NCBI RefSeq assembly: GCF_963966145.1
Contig: NC_091047.1
Location: forward strand, 13,454,001-13,518,000
DNA length: 64,000 nucleotides
Source of the DNA: Tenebrio molitor
Lineage: Eukaryota; Arthropoda; Insecta; Coleoptera; Tenebrionidae
Direction of reading: 5' to 3'
Part shown: piece after piece, positions 12,541 to 26,578 of the stretch
How the letters are laid out: each line of letters starts with the position of its first letter
How positions within the stretch are numbered: the first letter of the stretch is position 1
Position numbers and translations under genes: made by a program
The notes under the pieces: generated by a model
What the model was told of the DNA's origin: nothing
Databases searched by the model: none
Seen by the model: only the letters and a program-made list of their open reading frames with translations

Positions 12541-12621
12541 ATGTATTTCGGCAGCGGCACCGAAGCTAGTTTGGCTCTGCATCCCGGCCCGCATCAGTCG
12601 ATTTCTCTGGAGACGGCATAA
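12541..12621 (+). other. Isolated GC-rich short open frame (26 codons)
   Basis: An ATG at 12541 opens MYFGSGTEASLALHPGPHQS and stops at TAA 12619-12621. This 80-bp island is much richer in GC than its surroundings and has coding-like composition, but no splice donor or ribosome context decides its role. It could be a small ORF, an exon remnant or a conserved regulatory element. Confidence 0.25.
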
Positions 12622-14910
12622 AAAGTTGATGAGGATATTGTACGATTTTACATTGTGCAGGTTGAGATCTTTCTAACTCATTTTTCTGACCCCACACCCT
12701 TCTTTAACATCATGGCCGCTATAATCGTAAAATCTTACACATTCACGACTGTTAAATTGGATCGGTGCATCTAAAATGTCAATCCGTTTTAATTGTGTCG
12801 TTCGGTTTCTAATCCGATCCAATTTGTCTACTAAAAGCGGTTTATTGACTAATACGAGGCACGGTGTTATTTATTACACTCCAGTAATGACCCCCGTTGT
12901 CTCTTAAATACGTCTGTGGAGTGGCTTCAGACAGCGGAGGTAAAAAAAGATAGGAAACGAAGTCCAATTAATTATACGACCTTGTTGGCGGATTTATTTG
13001 ATTTTTGGTTGTGTTTTTTTCTCTTTCGATCAATACACTGTTTCGGTCAGGTGAATTTCCTAACTCTAGGCAACTTATAACTCGGATAAATATGACGTTT
13101 GCTTCATGAATAAATCCATTCAGTAACGACTGATTTTTCTTTTTTTGTAATTATTAATTTTAAATGTGATTTATTGCAATTGTCGCGGAATAATACAAAT
13201 TTCATATCAATTAAATATGTTATCGAACAATTTAAATTTGCGCATGTGAGGATCTATTTAAAAGCTTTTGTTAATCAGTGCATAAGAATTACAGCGATAA
13301 ATCAATTGCTTGAGTCACTAATAATACGAACTGCAACAACCAAAGAGATTCAGATTAACTAGAAATCATTCCTGCTCAAATAGACATTTCTGGAATTTAC
13401 CGGATTAATTCGTTATACTCGGTTTTTTTTATTTAGTTAAACATGAATTGTGTCAAGTTGTAATCATTTTTATGGACATTCTAGTGGCACACTCATTCAC
13501 ATAATCACAAATGATGAGTAGGACACATATTTTAAGTATTTTGCATCAAATTACTATCCCATGAGTTGATATTTGTTGACGTTCATATTAAATGCATGTG
13601 AAATTACTCTGGTCTTATGATTTTCTTGCAAATTAAATGAATTGAAAACACTGATTTTGACATTTGCTTTGTAAAAATTCTATTGGAAGAGTTTCATTAA
13701 CGTCATTTATTTGAATGCGGCAAGAATATGATAATAAAAATAAACGTGTGTACATTATGTTGAATTATAACGTGCAGTGGTAAATGTTATTGTTGTATTA
13801 TTTATTTTAATTTGACCGCTTATTGTGTGGTAAATTCTACGGTTTGCAATCATGTTGCTTAAAAAACTAAATTACAAGAAATAGTGTTCAAAAACTAACA
13901 CGTTTGGAGTTGGCTGTGGTTTGGAACATGTTTGTCGTTACTTAATCTACATTATCTGAAGCAGGCTTTTCCAATCGGATGATTTTCTAAACACCCGTAA
14001 TTTGTGAATGAATGTTACAAAGAAAATATATTTTTTCTGTTATGTAATTACAACAATCACTTTGGTTACATCATAAACTTTTCATTTGATAGGTATATTC
14101 CATGACTAACTCAACTTTTTGTTCATTTTTGTTTTCACTTGAAACTTAATTGTAGCTAAAACTGTCAATGTCAATATCACACTTTGGTATTTTATATGAC
14201 CATATTTGTAACTTCTGTCCAAATACCACAAAAAATGTGGCATACCATTTAAATGACATAGATCGAAAATGAGGGTGAACCGAAAAGATGTACAATAACG
14301 TTGACATCTCTGAGGATTTTGAAAAAATTCTACAATTTTGATTTTATCAAATTGTTGACATAACTTCGTTGTACTAACCTGGTACACGAAAAGGGAAAAC
14401 TTGCCAGGATTTTACTAAGAAAGTTGGATTCAAAAAAATAAAAACTTGTATTGTCAGAACATTAAATCTGAGCATTTCGTCGAAATACAATGTTTCCCAG
14501 ATGTGATTTTTAGAAATTTGAGACGAAAAGGATGGAAGGTAGGAGAGAATGAACTCACCAAAATATGGTGAAAGGCAGCTGAAAAAATCTCTGTAACGTG
14601 TAGAAAAATGGAACAAGTTGTCAAAGTCCGAGAATGTTTTGATCTTGGGCGATAAAAATACTTCACTTTTGGGAATACAAGTATTGCATCCAATGTCGAG
14701 TGTTATATGTATAAAATACAAGTACCTATCTCCCAGTGGAGTCAAGTTTGCGGCAAAAATAAAATTTTAATATAAAATTTTAGTGTGGGTGACGATTTCA
14801 AAAAAATGGTGTCTCTGCTCCTTGCTTCGGTAAAGTTCGTGACTGCGATCAATATTAAGGTTTACACTTCTAAGTATTCATCAAAAATCAAGAAGTATGT
14901 ATGTATCAAC

Positions 14911-14968
14911 ATAAAACTTATCATTATGGCGATTATTATCAACTAATCACCATAATGATAAGTTTTAT
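14911..14968. repeat. 25-bp near-perfect hairpin
   Basis: Arms 14911-14935 and 14944-14968 (ATAAAACTTATCATTATGG) pair with one mismatch around an 8-nt loop. It stands alone, without flanking element ends that I can see. Confidence 0.7.
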
Positions 14969-15535
14969 TTTGGTCTTAAATATTACCAAATTCGCGTTAA
15001 GCAAATGAAATGACTGACTGCTTAATTCCAAGTAACATTCCATTTGTCCCCAAATGTACTACAGTAACCAATAAGACTCATGAGGACTTTTGGACAAAGC
15101 TTGGTATAATGAATTGTATGAGGCAAAGTGGGAAGAAGCAAGCGAAAACCAGTTGAAACGTAGAATGAAGAACTAGTTAAAGTTGATAATTATTATCTTG
15201 AATTTAATTAGGAAAGTTATTGGAAAGTAACGTAACATGAAGGAACCCGGGCCATTGGCGATACTAAATTATTATTAATAAATGAAGTTCAGATAATTCG
15301 AACGTATCATCTAAGTTTTAAAAATGAATCTGAAAACTTGTCCCTCATTTACAATTTTGTCCAATTACTTTTGCACAAGATGTTGTATTTACTTCAGTCA
15401 CAAATACGATTGTAACAAATGTACAAATTAAAAATGATTTATTTTTAGTGCAATTTTTTGATTACAACTTAGGAACATTGTGATAAATTATTCATAAGTT
15501 ACTCATATAGGCGTATTACCTTTTTTCTATTTTGC

Positions 15536-15810
15536 GTTCAGAATTAGTAAATTGGGGTTTTTTGACACGAGTGGGCCAGTCTAAAACGCGAGTGAAACGA
15601 GCGTTTTAAAGGCCCAGGAGTGCCAAAAAAGCCCAATTTACACACGAATGAATTAAATACAACGTTGTTCGACGAGTCCTTTAATGGGTCCAAATAGCTT
15701 CAAATCTTTAAAATTAGCTTGACGTTTTGTTTTGACAAGTGGTGACATTTATCAAAATACGTTCACACAGGAGAAAATTCTCAAATTCTGACAGTGTCGA
15801 ACAAAAAAAG
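15536..15810. repeat. Dispersed repeat family I, copy 2
   Basis: Same family and orientation as 4797-5085: GACACGAGTGGGCCAG, CGTTTTAAAGGCCC, TTTAAAATTAGCTTGACGTT and GTTCACACAGGAGAAAATTC. No open frame. Confidence 0.7.
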
Positions 15811-17241
15811 TCTAATAAAGCACCCAAATGACGTCATTTGAGTGTTTTAATAAGTCGTTGGCGTGTTAGAATAGATTGGTGAAATTTACTGTACCTATTG
15901 ATGTTGGTAGCGTTGAACTGTCAACTGACCTACGTCAAAATATAAATCTCGCAGAGAACAAAGCAAATTAATAAATAACAATAAACAAAAAATTTAATTT
16001 TCATACTGGGATTTGGACTTCGCCGGCAGTAAATTTTCTAACGTCTTTTGTGTAATTTGCCTAATTTGCCGCGGCGTTAGTGATAAACTTTCTTCAGCAT
16101 TCATTTTCAAACATCGAACGCCAAAAAAAACTGACGTTTTAAAGTAATTTTTTTCACAGCCGGCTAAAATTATGCCACATAAATATCACCAACCACTGCA
16201 AAATTCCCTACATTTAAAATTGTTATATTTTTATTTATAAAATGGTATAAATGTCATACTTATGGTTATCTTGCCCCTTATCTAAGTAATTGTTGATCGC
16301 ACGGTATTTATAATAGTTTTTACTCACAAGTGTGTTATGGCAACATTCAAAAACAAACATTGTGTGTTGAAGATTCGACAAGAACAAAATTATTTTACAG
16401 TTATGTCTGGTAAAAACTTAAATCCTGAAGAAGTTAATTAAAATGTCATATTCCAGAATTGCAATTCTGATTAACGTACATAAACTTTAAATGATAAAAA
16501 AGGGAAGTTTAAATGAAAAATTAATTGGATTAATGGTCTCCACTGTTGAAGTCAAAGAACCCAGATACAATTAAAAACGGAATGTCCATTCCGTATATTT
16601 TTCATTAGGAATTCTATAAATTAAAAGTAAATGTCCTTGAGGTAATGAGATGAATTGAAAGTTAAAGTAAACACACATTGTGCATTATATAAGAACACGA
16701 AAGAATTGTTCATTCATTTAGATTTTAAATAATTAGTCAAGAACTGTTGTCATTCATTTGAAGCCAATGAAATTCGTTAAACAGTATTGGTTCCTATCTG
16801 TACGCATAAATTAATTCTGTAAAATAATGACATTTGAAAAATGCAGTATGCTGAAAGAAACTAGTAAACATGACATCGAGAATAAACTGATTTTTTATAA
16901 ATAATTAAAAAGTCCTTTTTTATCTGTAAAAAAATAAGTTTTCGAATAAGTTCTAGTCCACCAGGTTGTTCTGTTAATTGTATGCTTTGACAATTAGTCA
17001 ATTCCTTCAGATGCGTAGCTTCATTTTGATCATTATTTTATTGTTAGTTTAAAGTAAAAACAAACCACGTTGTGACATTAACAAAGCAAGAAAAACTCCT
17101 GTTATTTAGTTTTAGTTTTTAATGTTTTCTGTATAATTTTACTTGGCTCTTTGTTCGAGGAATAAATGATGCTTGACATTTGTGCTTTGACAGCTGATGA
17201 AGATACGCCGTACGTTACCGGAAAGAAAAGGCAGTACCTAT

Positions 17242-17648
17242 AGTCTGTCTCAATTCTAAATGTCCACTACCTGTTGAATTATGTTGGAAAAATAAAAATA
17301 TTTCTAAATTGGGGATTGATTGTTACAACCAAAGTTGGTAATATAATTTTATTTAATTTATAATATAATTATTTTAGAACCATGATTCGAAAACAACATA
17401 ATTTACTTGACACTAAAATGAAAAATGCTTTAGTAAAATGTTTCGAAGAGATAAAAAGGTTGGCATCGTTCTTTTCCTTTATTCTAATCTAGACTCTTGA
17501 GTGGTAAAAACGGAAATTGACAGGTACAGAGAATGATAACCTCACAAATATAATCTAAACCTGAGGCATTTTTCACCAAACAGTGTTGCCGGTTGTATTT
17601 CTAACGTAGAATGCAGTGTTGGTGGTAATTTAGAATTGAGACAGACTT
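17242..17648. mobile_element. MITE with TAGTCTGTCTCAATTC ends
   Basis: Left AGTCTGTCTCAATTCTAAAT and right, reversed, AGTCTGTCTCAATTCTAAAT agree, then CCACTACC versus CCACCAACAC. About 407 bp, no transposase frame. Confidence 0.75.
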
Positions 17649-20600
17649 TACTAGACAACTTAACAATTTTTTATGTTCTTGTTTTCCACGATGTGTATTA
17701 TACATTCTATTTTTTTATGAACTATTCCAAACGAGTTGACATAATGTTTAAAATTCAATCTATATTAATTTACACAGAAGAAATTTCATCTTACACACTT
17801 TTGGATTTCAATTTCCGTAAGAATAGGTAAAGTCAAAATTGTAACATGTAATATCACTTAGTACAAAGTTGATTGAATAATGGAACGTGTTTCGAAAAAC
17901 AGCAAAATGCGGTAAAAAGATGTTTCATATAAAGCAACATAGATAAAGCACGTATTAGAAAAGGCTCCATCCAACAATACTTTTTCCTGCACAGAAAAAG
18001 CAAACATGCTATCGTAATAAATAATAGATAAATTATACACATCTACCTATATACGAGAACGTTTTAATAATTTCCAAATAACCCATGAAGGAAATGCAAT
18101 TTGTGCTTAATTATTTATGGTATAATTTTGTCCGTTTTTTGTAATGACACATATATAGCAGATATGTCACAATAGATCCAGACAAAAATTATGGCTTTTG
18201 CGTAATTGAAAATTTATCTGGCCGGCGACCGATTTTTTTAAATCAAAGTCAAGGTTGTTTCATTAAATGCATTCCAGCTGTTTATAATAGAAAATAAAGT
18301 GCATGTTAATTAATCACAAGAACGGGCAAATTAGAATAATTTAAATTCCAGCATTCATTGGATTTTGCACTGTGAAGAATAGTCAGGCCGCACAATGAAA
18401 CCTGATGGATGATTCAATATGTTGTTAATTTCGGTTAGATTTCCAATAAACCTGCTAACACATGCAATAGCCAATCCTGATGTACAGGATGACGTAAACG
18501 GATTCTGTGCTGGCAGCTTTAAGGCAATCCTCGGTAATCTCTTCTAACGGAATCACCGGAGATTTACCCGGGTTCATTCTTTTCTGGCTTTATGTCACAG
18601 AGATTCTCGCAGCTATCGCACCAGCAAGAAAGTTATTATTATTGGTGTTATGTATAATAAATAACACACCGCATCCTTAACATTTTTTAATTGCATCAAC
18701 AATTTTCGTCACAAAGTGTTGGCATCAGCATGATTTTGATATTCCACCTTGGTTGGCCAAAACCGCTGAGGTAATCAAAAGGTGGTTAGGATGTACAAGA
18801 TATTTGCTACAAATTTATTTGTTGCTTGAAAAAGTAAATTTGCGTAAATTTGGTCGGCTGCTGCGTGTCCACGTGGGACATTGATTTTTTCATCAATTCT
18901 TGTTGCGTAAACTGAATTTGAATGGGTTAATAAAAGAAGAACATCAACATGTTAATTACGCACAGTTTGATGTCAGGATAACAGAATCATTATGCAACAC
19001 ATTCTTGTGTTTTTTTTGTTTTGATTGATGTCTTAGGTCTAATAAAAAATTCATGAATACTCGTTCGTAAGAATCGGAAAATTTTTGAAGAATTTACATA
19101 AAGACTACCTATCGTCGTCAGACTGGAAGTTTTATTAATCTATTCTGTAGCGCCTAAGAAATGTCAAATGCTTGCATATTAATTTTTCTTGCAAGATTTC
19201 AGACAGATAATTGTTTACCCTTTCCTAAGGGACAATATATGTAGCTTTGTTAAATAGTAATTTATGTCACAAGTGCACAAGTAGGTTTTTTTACGAATGG
19301 AAAATTGACACCACGAGCCTTAGGTGAGTGCGGCAATCCCACGAGTCAAGTTCCATATATTTTTTCTACGACCGTTTGCAATTAGAAAAATAATTAAGAT
19401 CAAAACACAAATCTAAAATTCGACTTAAGAATGAAATATGTAGTTACAAGTTGCGACAGTTTTTTTTAACGCTTTATACTTTTGTTGCCGCTATTACCAT
19501 AAATAATTTTACCCAATAACAATAGTAAAATATGTATAGTATAAATTTTTTTAACTGTCGTAGAAAGTAGGCGTTTTTCAATGTAAGTATGTATAGTAAA
19601 TTGAATCACCAATCACCACACCTACAATATTTCAATCGATCTGAATCAACATGAAAAATTAATTGGATTAAGTCAAAGTAAAACAAATAATAACTACGAC
19701 TTAACTAGTTGGAATTATTTTCTTTATTTAAAACTTGTTAAATTGGCGATCGAACAACTAGTTTTCATTTCCTATTCAAGGCATTTTAAAATATTGATAA
19801 CAAGCTCAGTGTCAAATAAAATTGTTGTTCTATCTACTGCTTTATCGAAGCAGTAGGTCAAAACTTCGCTAAAATTGCAATCGGTATTCGACAAAAGATT
19901 AAGTTTCAAGTTGCAAATTTCATTATACGAGTACAGTTAACTTTGAATTTTTCACTGTTGAAGTATAACTTGTCAAGATTAAAGAAACATAAATGTTTCC
20001 AAGGATAATTAAAACGAAAAGATCGTTTTAACTAAGTTGTGGGCGAACTTCCAGAACTCTGTTGGTGGGATGATTATTATTAAAAGAATATCGAAAAAGT
20101 TGTAATTTTTGTATTGTGGTGCGAGGTTTTTTGAAACTTATAAACATATAAAGAACAGTGTAATTGCTGATAAGTACGTACAGACAGACGAATAAAAATT
20201 ATCTTTTGTTTTTTAAGTCCAACTACATATTTAGCATAACGGTTCTGCGACATGTACAAAGAACAATTACATCGTAATTTACATATCACAAATGGACCTG
20301 ATATTAAACTTTTAAACCTTAATTTGTGTAGTTTTCAGAAATGTAAAATAATTTCTAATATAAAGAATTATATGACGAGCTTCGACAATTTTAGATCTTC
20401 TTTGCTCTTCTCTAAATCGCTTTAAAAATGAGAATATTAGAAACGCAACTGGTAGGAACTTCGTTTTATGTTTCAGTTAAATTTGTGATACCTAGGAGAC
20501 ATGGGGAACAATTTAGGGTCTGATATAAATATAACTTCTAACATCTTCAGAACGCACCGGTTTAAACTTATGTTCACAATTTGTAGATATGTATGACTAA

Positions 20601-20699
20601 TAAATAATAATAATAATTTTGGATCATTACATTATCTAGATATAGTCCAACGGATTTTATATGTTGTTAAAACACACTGCTATACTATTTTCAGCTATA

Positions 20700-20842
20700 A
20701 TATAACTAGTGGTATGATTATTATCGATGATATTATGAGTGAAATTGAGCTGGAGATTTCACGAGTCCGAAGGATGAGTGAAATGTCCTGCTTCAATTTC
20801 ACGAATTTAATATCATCGATGATTAATCATACCACGTGTTAT
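20700..20842. mobile_element. Palindromic element (GATATTATGAGTGAAATTGA type)
   Basis: Arms AGTGGTATGATTATTATCGA and, reversed, CGTGGTATGATTAATCATCG face each other; the centre has TTTCACGAGTCCGAAGGATG. The whole can fold as a hairpin. Confidence 0.6.
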
Positions 20843-22410
20843 ATTCGATGAGACAATATAATGAATGATATACAAAATTATTCATTTATTTGTTAAACTA
20901 ACAAATTTATTTCAATCAAAAATCGTAACGACAAAAGTAAATAAGATAATAATTTTTTTGTTTTTTATTATCGCTGTGATAGCCATGCAACTAAGGACTT
21001 TACGCGTTTTCATTGGATCATTCATGATCACGTGATACATGAATTATATTGTCATATAAATATATCTAATAGTGTTATTTGTGTAGCAAAGCCCACAAGT
21101 GCATCTTTTTCGACCAAATCTAAGTTTTCTGGCCGAGGCAGAGCCGAGCCTTGAAAACAGGCGAGAACAAAAGGCACTTTTTGGCAGAGGTGCACATTAA
21201 ATTTTTTAGGCGACCGCACGAACTACATATAAAACAAAAGACATCATTGGAAAAATTACAGGTATATTAACCATTTTCTTTATAATAGATATTTGTTATC
21301 AGCTTCCCAACAAAACTAGAAATTTACTATTTGCAATACAAAATTACCTATTTACATAATTCATGGTGACAGGACAATTATCGGTTTTGTCGGTTTCGTT
21401 GTTAACTTACTTTTTGTCCGCTGGTGAGTACGTAAAATTATCGTTTTTATTAAGGATGCCTAAAAAATAATAGTTAACATAATGCATATTATTCGTATTT
21501 TTTTTATAAGTACCACTTAATTTGATTAGAAACTCGACGCGTGAACAACATGAAAAATATTTGAAAAGTGAAATTTGGTACTATTATTTATCTTATCTTG
21601 AGCACGTTATACAAATACACTGTCCCATTCTCTCAAATTAAATCTGAGGCCCTTAATGTGCACAAGTTTCATTTCAGCAATGCCGCTTTTACACAACTCA
21701 TTAAAGAGTAGAAAGATAACAGCAATTCTAGTAATTAACACAAATGGGATAATGTGTATACTTACTCGTTGATGGTGTTTCAGATTCCTGCGTAATGTTG
21801 ACAATGGGTCCAATATTAATTTGTGATACCAAAAAGAATAACGTTAAGTTCATCGAACTTATTATTTTTATTTTTACAAATCTGTATCAGTAGCTTCTTG
21901 AAGTTAAATTAATTACAAAAGTTTTTAATAAAAAATACACTGGAAGAATTATATAATAAATAAACAACAACTGTCGATGGAATGGCAAACTAAGAAGAAA
22001 ACAAAGTTATTACCAAATCATAAAGGTTCTTGAACTACATTGAGACAAACAAATGGAGCCAGTTGGGATTCAACAACTACAGTTTTGTTTGGTTTCTCTT
22101 CGACAATGTCGTTTCTTACAGTAAAACCCTTAGCATTATTAAATACAAACCAAGAACAAACAAGGATATTTAAGCCCGAGGGAGTATTTGTTCTGGAAAC
22201 AACATCCATCAAATTCGGAATTAATAAATTGTTCGAGTATTTATGTTTAAAGCAACCGGGTGAACTAACTTGAATACCTTTTTAATCGTGGAAGAAGACA
22301 AAATATTGACTTTGTAAGTCGTGATTTAACACATAAAAATGTTCCAGTAAACCAATAATGGTGCAGAAAAGCACTTTTGCTACCTCCAAGAAGTTCACAG
22401 TGTAGTTATA

Positions 22411-22624
22411 ACGGGTGACTATTAAAATTTTCACTTGGAGTTGGCTTTGAACGAGTTTTTATTTTTTCTGTTACTTTAGACACACGCAAGAACGAACGAC
22501 AAATGTCAGTCAGTACAATTGAAACATAGTTTTGAAATGTCAAACTTGTCAGTGTCTAAGGTGCAATGGAAAACAAAGAATGATCCATTGCCAACCCTAA
22601 GTGAAAATTTTAATAGTCACCCGT
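22411..22624. mobile_element. MITE with ACGGGTGACTATTAAAATTT ends
   Basis: Left ACGGGTGACTATTAAAATTT then TCACTTGG; right, reversed, AACGGGTGACTATTAAAATTT within its first bases then TCACTTAG. 214 bp, non-coding. Confidence 0.8.
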
Positions 22625-22721
22625 TCTTTTGATTTAGTTGTGCAGAAAATGTTGTACCTACCTCAGGCCGAAAGACAGTGGGTGAATGAAGGTCTTCAGC
22701 GCGTCTACGAAGTATCGTGCG

Positions 22722-22785
22722 TTCATTTAAATTTATCCTCAAAGTTGGCGTTGCAGAGTCGATTGTGAATGCACTGACAGTTCCC
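22722..22785. mobile_element. MITE family A, partial copy 3
   Basis: Only one end is present: GTTCATTTAAATTTATCCTC followed by AAAGTTGGCGTTG and GAGTCGATTGTGAATGCACT, as in the other two copies. The opposite arm is missing. Confidence 0.65.
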
Positions 22786-24080
22786 GGTTTTTTTTGCAAC
22801 CAACTGTACTCCTAGATTTTTTTCTAAAAATCGGTTGTGAGATTCATTAATTATTTCGCAATCTACACAGAATGTGTACGAATTCCTCCGAGATTTGGTA
22901 TTGTATAACAATATATTGTTCGATGATATGTTTTTGTTCGCCCCCTCTGGCAGTTTTTATTACACTTGGGCCCTATACCTAGCAACTGATTTGGACAGGA
23001 TATTTCCATCTGAAATATTTTTGACTTTACGAATTAAAGTTCAATGTCAGTTTATTTGACCTTATTATTCAGTAGTAGTTCCATGAAAGCATGGTAGTCC
23101 GCTGCAATTATTTTACAATATGGGGTTACAAAAATCTTAGTTGCCCTTCGGTTGAACACGTCCTCGTCCTTGCTTACTAAACCCAGATTATTCAGAATTT
23201 CTCCTCCTCCTCTCATTGGTAAGCCGCAAACAATGTTCCATTATTTAAAGCCAAGAGATGAAATGTATGGTATAGATCGTGCATCACAACATAATGCCGT
23301 GTTTATTTAGTGAATAACTAAAACTTGGAATCTGTTTCGACTTGCTGGAAATCCATACAAAGTACACAACACACATGTGATTTTAGTTTTATGAAAAAAT
23401 CCCCGTTCTAGTCGGGGAGTTCTGTTCTGTAGCTGTAACAGTAACAGGAACTTATTAAACTGATTGTAAACACCCACGCACCATTTTATGCAATTCTTCA
23501 TTAGAGCTGCATTTTTACTGTCCTTGACGAGCGTTAAATCGTGGTTCAAAATTTAAACCTCAAATTTATTACGTGAACTTCGCACAGACGGTTGCTCTTC
23601 TCACAAAATCTCTCCGAACAAGTTGTAGTGTTGTATAATTAAATATTATGTGCACCGGGTTCTACACCCACTTGGGAAGTTTGTAAGGAAAGAATTGCTT
23701 TCAACACATTTCGTCCTACCGTACCGCGTACCGTGTAGCGTTCATTCTGTTTTTACTCAAACAAGTGTTATCTGGATTTTTGCAGACAGTTGGCTCACTT
23801 GGTTTCCAGCCAATAAATAAGTGAAAACAATTTTACTGGATTTTCTCGACGTTAAGAGTTCATTGTTTTCGACGATGAATACTCGAACAAGTTACTTGAA
23901 TGAATTTTAATAATTGAATCGATCTTATTCCTGTGCGCGTTCTAGTTTCCCATAAAACTTTACAATCTTTTTTTTTTCCATTTAAAAAGGACAAGAGTTG
24001 CTCTGCTACAAAGACATCATCGTTAGCTGTTATATGCATATTTCTTTTAAATTGAAATACATATACATGTAAGTAATATA

Positions 24081-24903
24081 CAGTGCGTTCGTAAAGTTCG
24101 GAATAAATTCGATAAAATAAAAGTATTAATTTGTTTTTAAAAAGTGCATGTTGTACGTTATTTAAGTTGACAGCTTGTCGTCTCCTAATAATGACGTCAT
24201 CAATAATTTTTTTAAATGACAACCCTCACTTTTTTCATCTTTTTCTTGTAGACCTTCTTAGTACTTAAACGACTAATGAAAAAAATTGATACCTTACATA
24301 ACAATGTTTTTGAGAAAATGACAAATTTTACTTAAAAAATTTAACTTAATTTTTAATGTAAAAATTTTAATTGACCTCAAACAAAATCAAACAAACATCT
24401 CAGGTTAACAATAAAATTTAACGCAAATGTTGAAATGGCCTCCCGCCAACTATTTGGCACTCACCGATACTTTGTACACTGCGCTCAATAATGTCAGGGC
24501 TTATTTGTTCCGTTTCGTTCTAAATTGTTTGGTATATTAAAATAAACCTTCCATTGTAACTAAATCTTATTGAAAAAAAAAATTTAAGTTAAAAATTAAA
24601 TTAAATTTTTTGAAATAAAATTTGTCATTTTCTCAAAAAAATTATTATATAAGGTGTCAATTTTTTTCATTGATCGTTTAGCTAGTATGAAGGCGTACTA
24701 GAAAAATAAGAAAAAATGGGGGTTGTCATTTAAAAAAATTATTGATAACGTCATTATTAGGAGATGACAAGCTGTCAATATAAGCAAAGTACTGAACAAT
24801 ATGCACTTTTTAAAAACAAAGTTGACCTGTTCAAGGATTTTTCTCAAAAATTAATAGAACTTACAGTTTTATCGAATTTATTCCGAACTTTACGAACGCA
24901 CTG
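24081..24903. mobile_element. 823-bp palindromic element with TA target site
   Basis: Ends CAGTGCGTTCGTAAAGTTCG and its inverted copy at the right, with TA on both sides. Matching continues inward for about 300 bp per side (TTTATCGAATTTATTCCGAA, TTGACAGCTTGTC, GTCTCCTAATAATGACGTCA), so almost the whole element folds on itself. The open frame spanning the left edge (23860-24222, minus) is a by-product. Confidence 0.85.
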
Positions 24904-25133
24904 TATAGGTACTCGTATGTACTTACTTATTTAAATAACTGTTTTATTTATTTGTATTAATACCACGTAAAACAAGGAATTTACATATTTTCAAAATCAT
25001 CAAAATTATAAATAATTTTATTATATAATTATAAACAAAGTATTACACAGGAGACACCTTTATTTTAAATTAAGTAATCATTCTTAAAAGAATTAAATTA
25101 AATAAAGTTCCGACTAGCAAACATTTGTGTATA

Positions 25134-25247
25134 ACCTGTTCATGTTGGATTGAACATTAGTGGTGCAAATCGCACACTTTCATATGAGTTGTCATAGTTA
25201 TAGGTCAGTCATTTGCACCACAGCTGTTCTTTCCAACGTGAACAGGT
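25134..25247. mobile_element. Short MITE with ACCTGTTCA ends
   Basis: Left ACCTGTTCATGTTGGA and right, reversed, ACCTGTTCACGTTGGA; inside, GTGGTGCAAAT is mirrored by ATTTGCACCAC. 114 bp. Confidence 0.65.
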
Positions 25248-25250
25248 ATT

Positions 25251-25661
25251 AGTCGTTTTCAACGACATGCTCTCATTGTCATTTTTAATATGTTGGTGCA
25301 GATTGGATACAAACATTAATGACCAGTATTCAGAGTAGAAGCAAATCCTAGTTAAAAAAATGCCAAACAAGAAATTGAGGTTATGGTAAAAGAAAATTTA
25401 TATTTCGTGACACATCAATAAACAATAAAACTCAATTTTCAACATGGTGCAAAACATGGTTAAACTAACTCATCCTCGTAATCCGAATCAGACTACATAT
25501 TTTCTTTGATTTGTCGGAAATGATAGATAATAATTTGAATTTGTCAATTTGCCGCGTCAAGGTAAATTGTCAAATTAGGAAATTCAAAATTACTAAACTG
25601 AAACAACAAGTGATGCCAACATACTGTCATATTGATAGCACGGATGTCATTGAAAACGACT
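25251..25661. mobile_element. MITE with AGTCGTTTTCAA ends
   Basis: Left AGTCGTTTTCAACGACAT and right, reversed, AGTCGTTTTCAATGACAT. It abuts the element at 25134-25247 with three bases between them. Confidence 0.65.
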
Positions 25662-26411
25662 ATAATGTATAGGAAATAAGACTTCTCTATTGCCCAACAA
25701 TTCGAGTTTAAGTACTACATAAATATTTATGTTTATCATTAAACTAACTTGTGTTTTTTGTTTAATATTGTTACAGTTATTTGTATGACAAGGAACGAAA
25801 TGACACATCACTCCTCAATAACTGTAAGAAATGTCCAAAAAAATGTAGAAAATGTAATTTTGCCTTATTTTTCAGAAAAGGTAAAAATTTTAAGCCATCG
25901 ATGCTTTGGTTTAAATATTAAATGTCTAAAAATTAAACTCTATTTTAGTTGGAATTAGTTTTAATTATATTAGTAGTTGTTGAATTAATATTAATAAATA
26001 AACTGTGACTTTATGATCAATCTTGTTACAAATTACTTTTACTCTGTGGCGACAGAAAAGGATACTTTCTACATATTTAATAGCTATAATTTATGATGAA
26101 GATGATGTTTACCTTTATTAAACGAATTGCAGCTCTATTAGCATTTTTATTATATTGCGACATATTATACCGGGTGTTATGGAAGTCCACGTAATAAATT
26201 TAATCACGAATAGAACTTAAAGTAAACATTTTTTACGTATTGATCTTTTTTTAGTCGAATATTTTTTTTTGCATTTTTGTAACCCCTAATGTGACACTTC
26301 GCTCATAGAATAATCATCAATTGAATCGAAAGAGTGAGTGAAAATGGTTTTGTGCAATAAAAAATGTATCCTCTTTTTGAAGAAAGAATGACTGCTGTTC
26401 GAATACATACT

Positions 26412-26578
26412 ATACTGCGTCCAGCGAGAGATGGGTAGATTTTAAATTGTAGGCTTGTATTGTAACCCAACATTATAAAATGCACTAGAATACATTAATT
26501 AGAGCATCATTTCAGGGCAAAAATGTTACTGCTTGAAGGATATACATATTTGAAATTTTACGTTCGCTAGGAGATTGC
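26412..26578. mobile_element. MITE family K, copy 2 (reverse orientation, one end decayed)
   Basis: Reverse complement of most of 3745-3903: GTCCAGCGAGAGAT, ATTTTAAATTGTAGGCTTGT and GGGCAAAAATGTTACTGCTT. The far end (TTCGCTAGGAGATT) is degenerate. Confidence 0.7.

Noticed and set aside
23860..24222. 120-codon minus-strand open frame
   Set aside because: It runs across the edge of the 823-bp palindrome; composition is not coding-like and nothing is recognisable.
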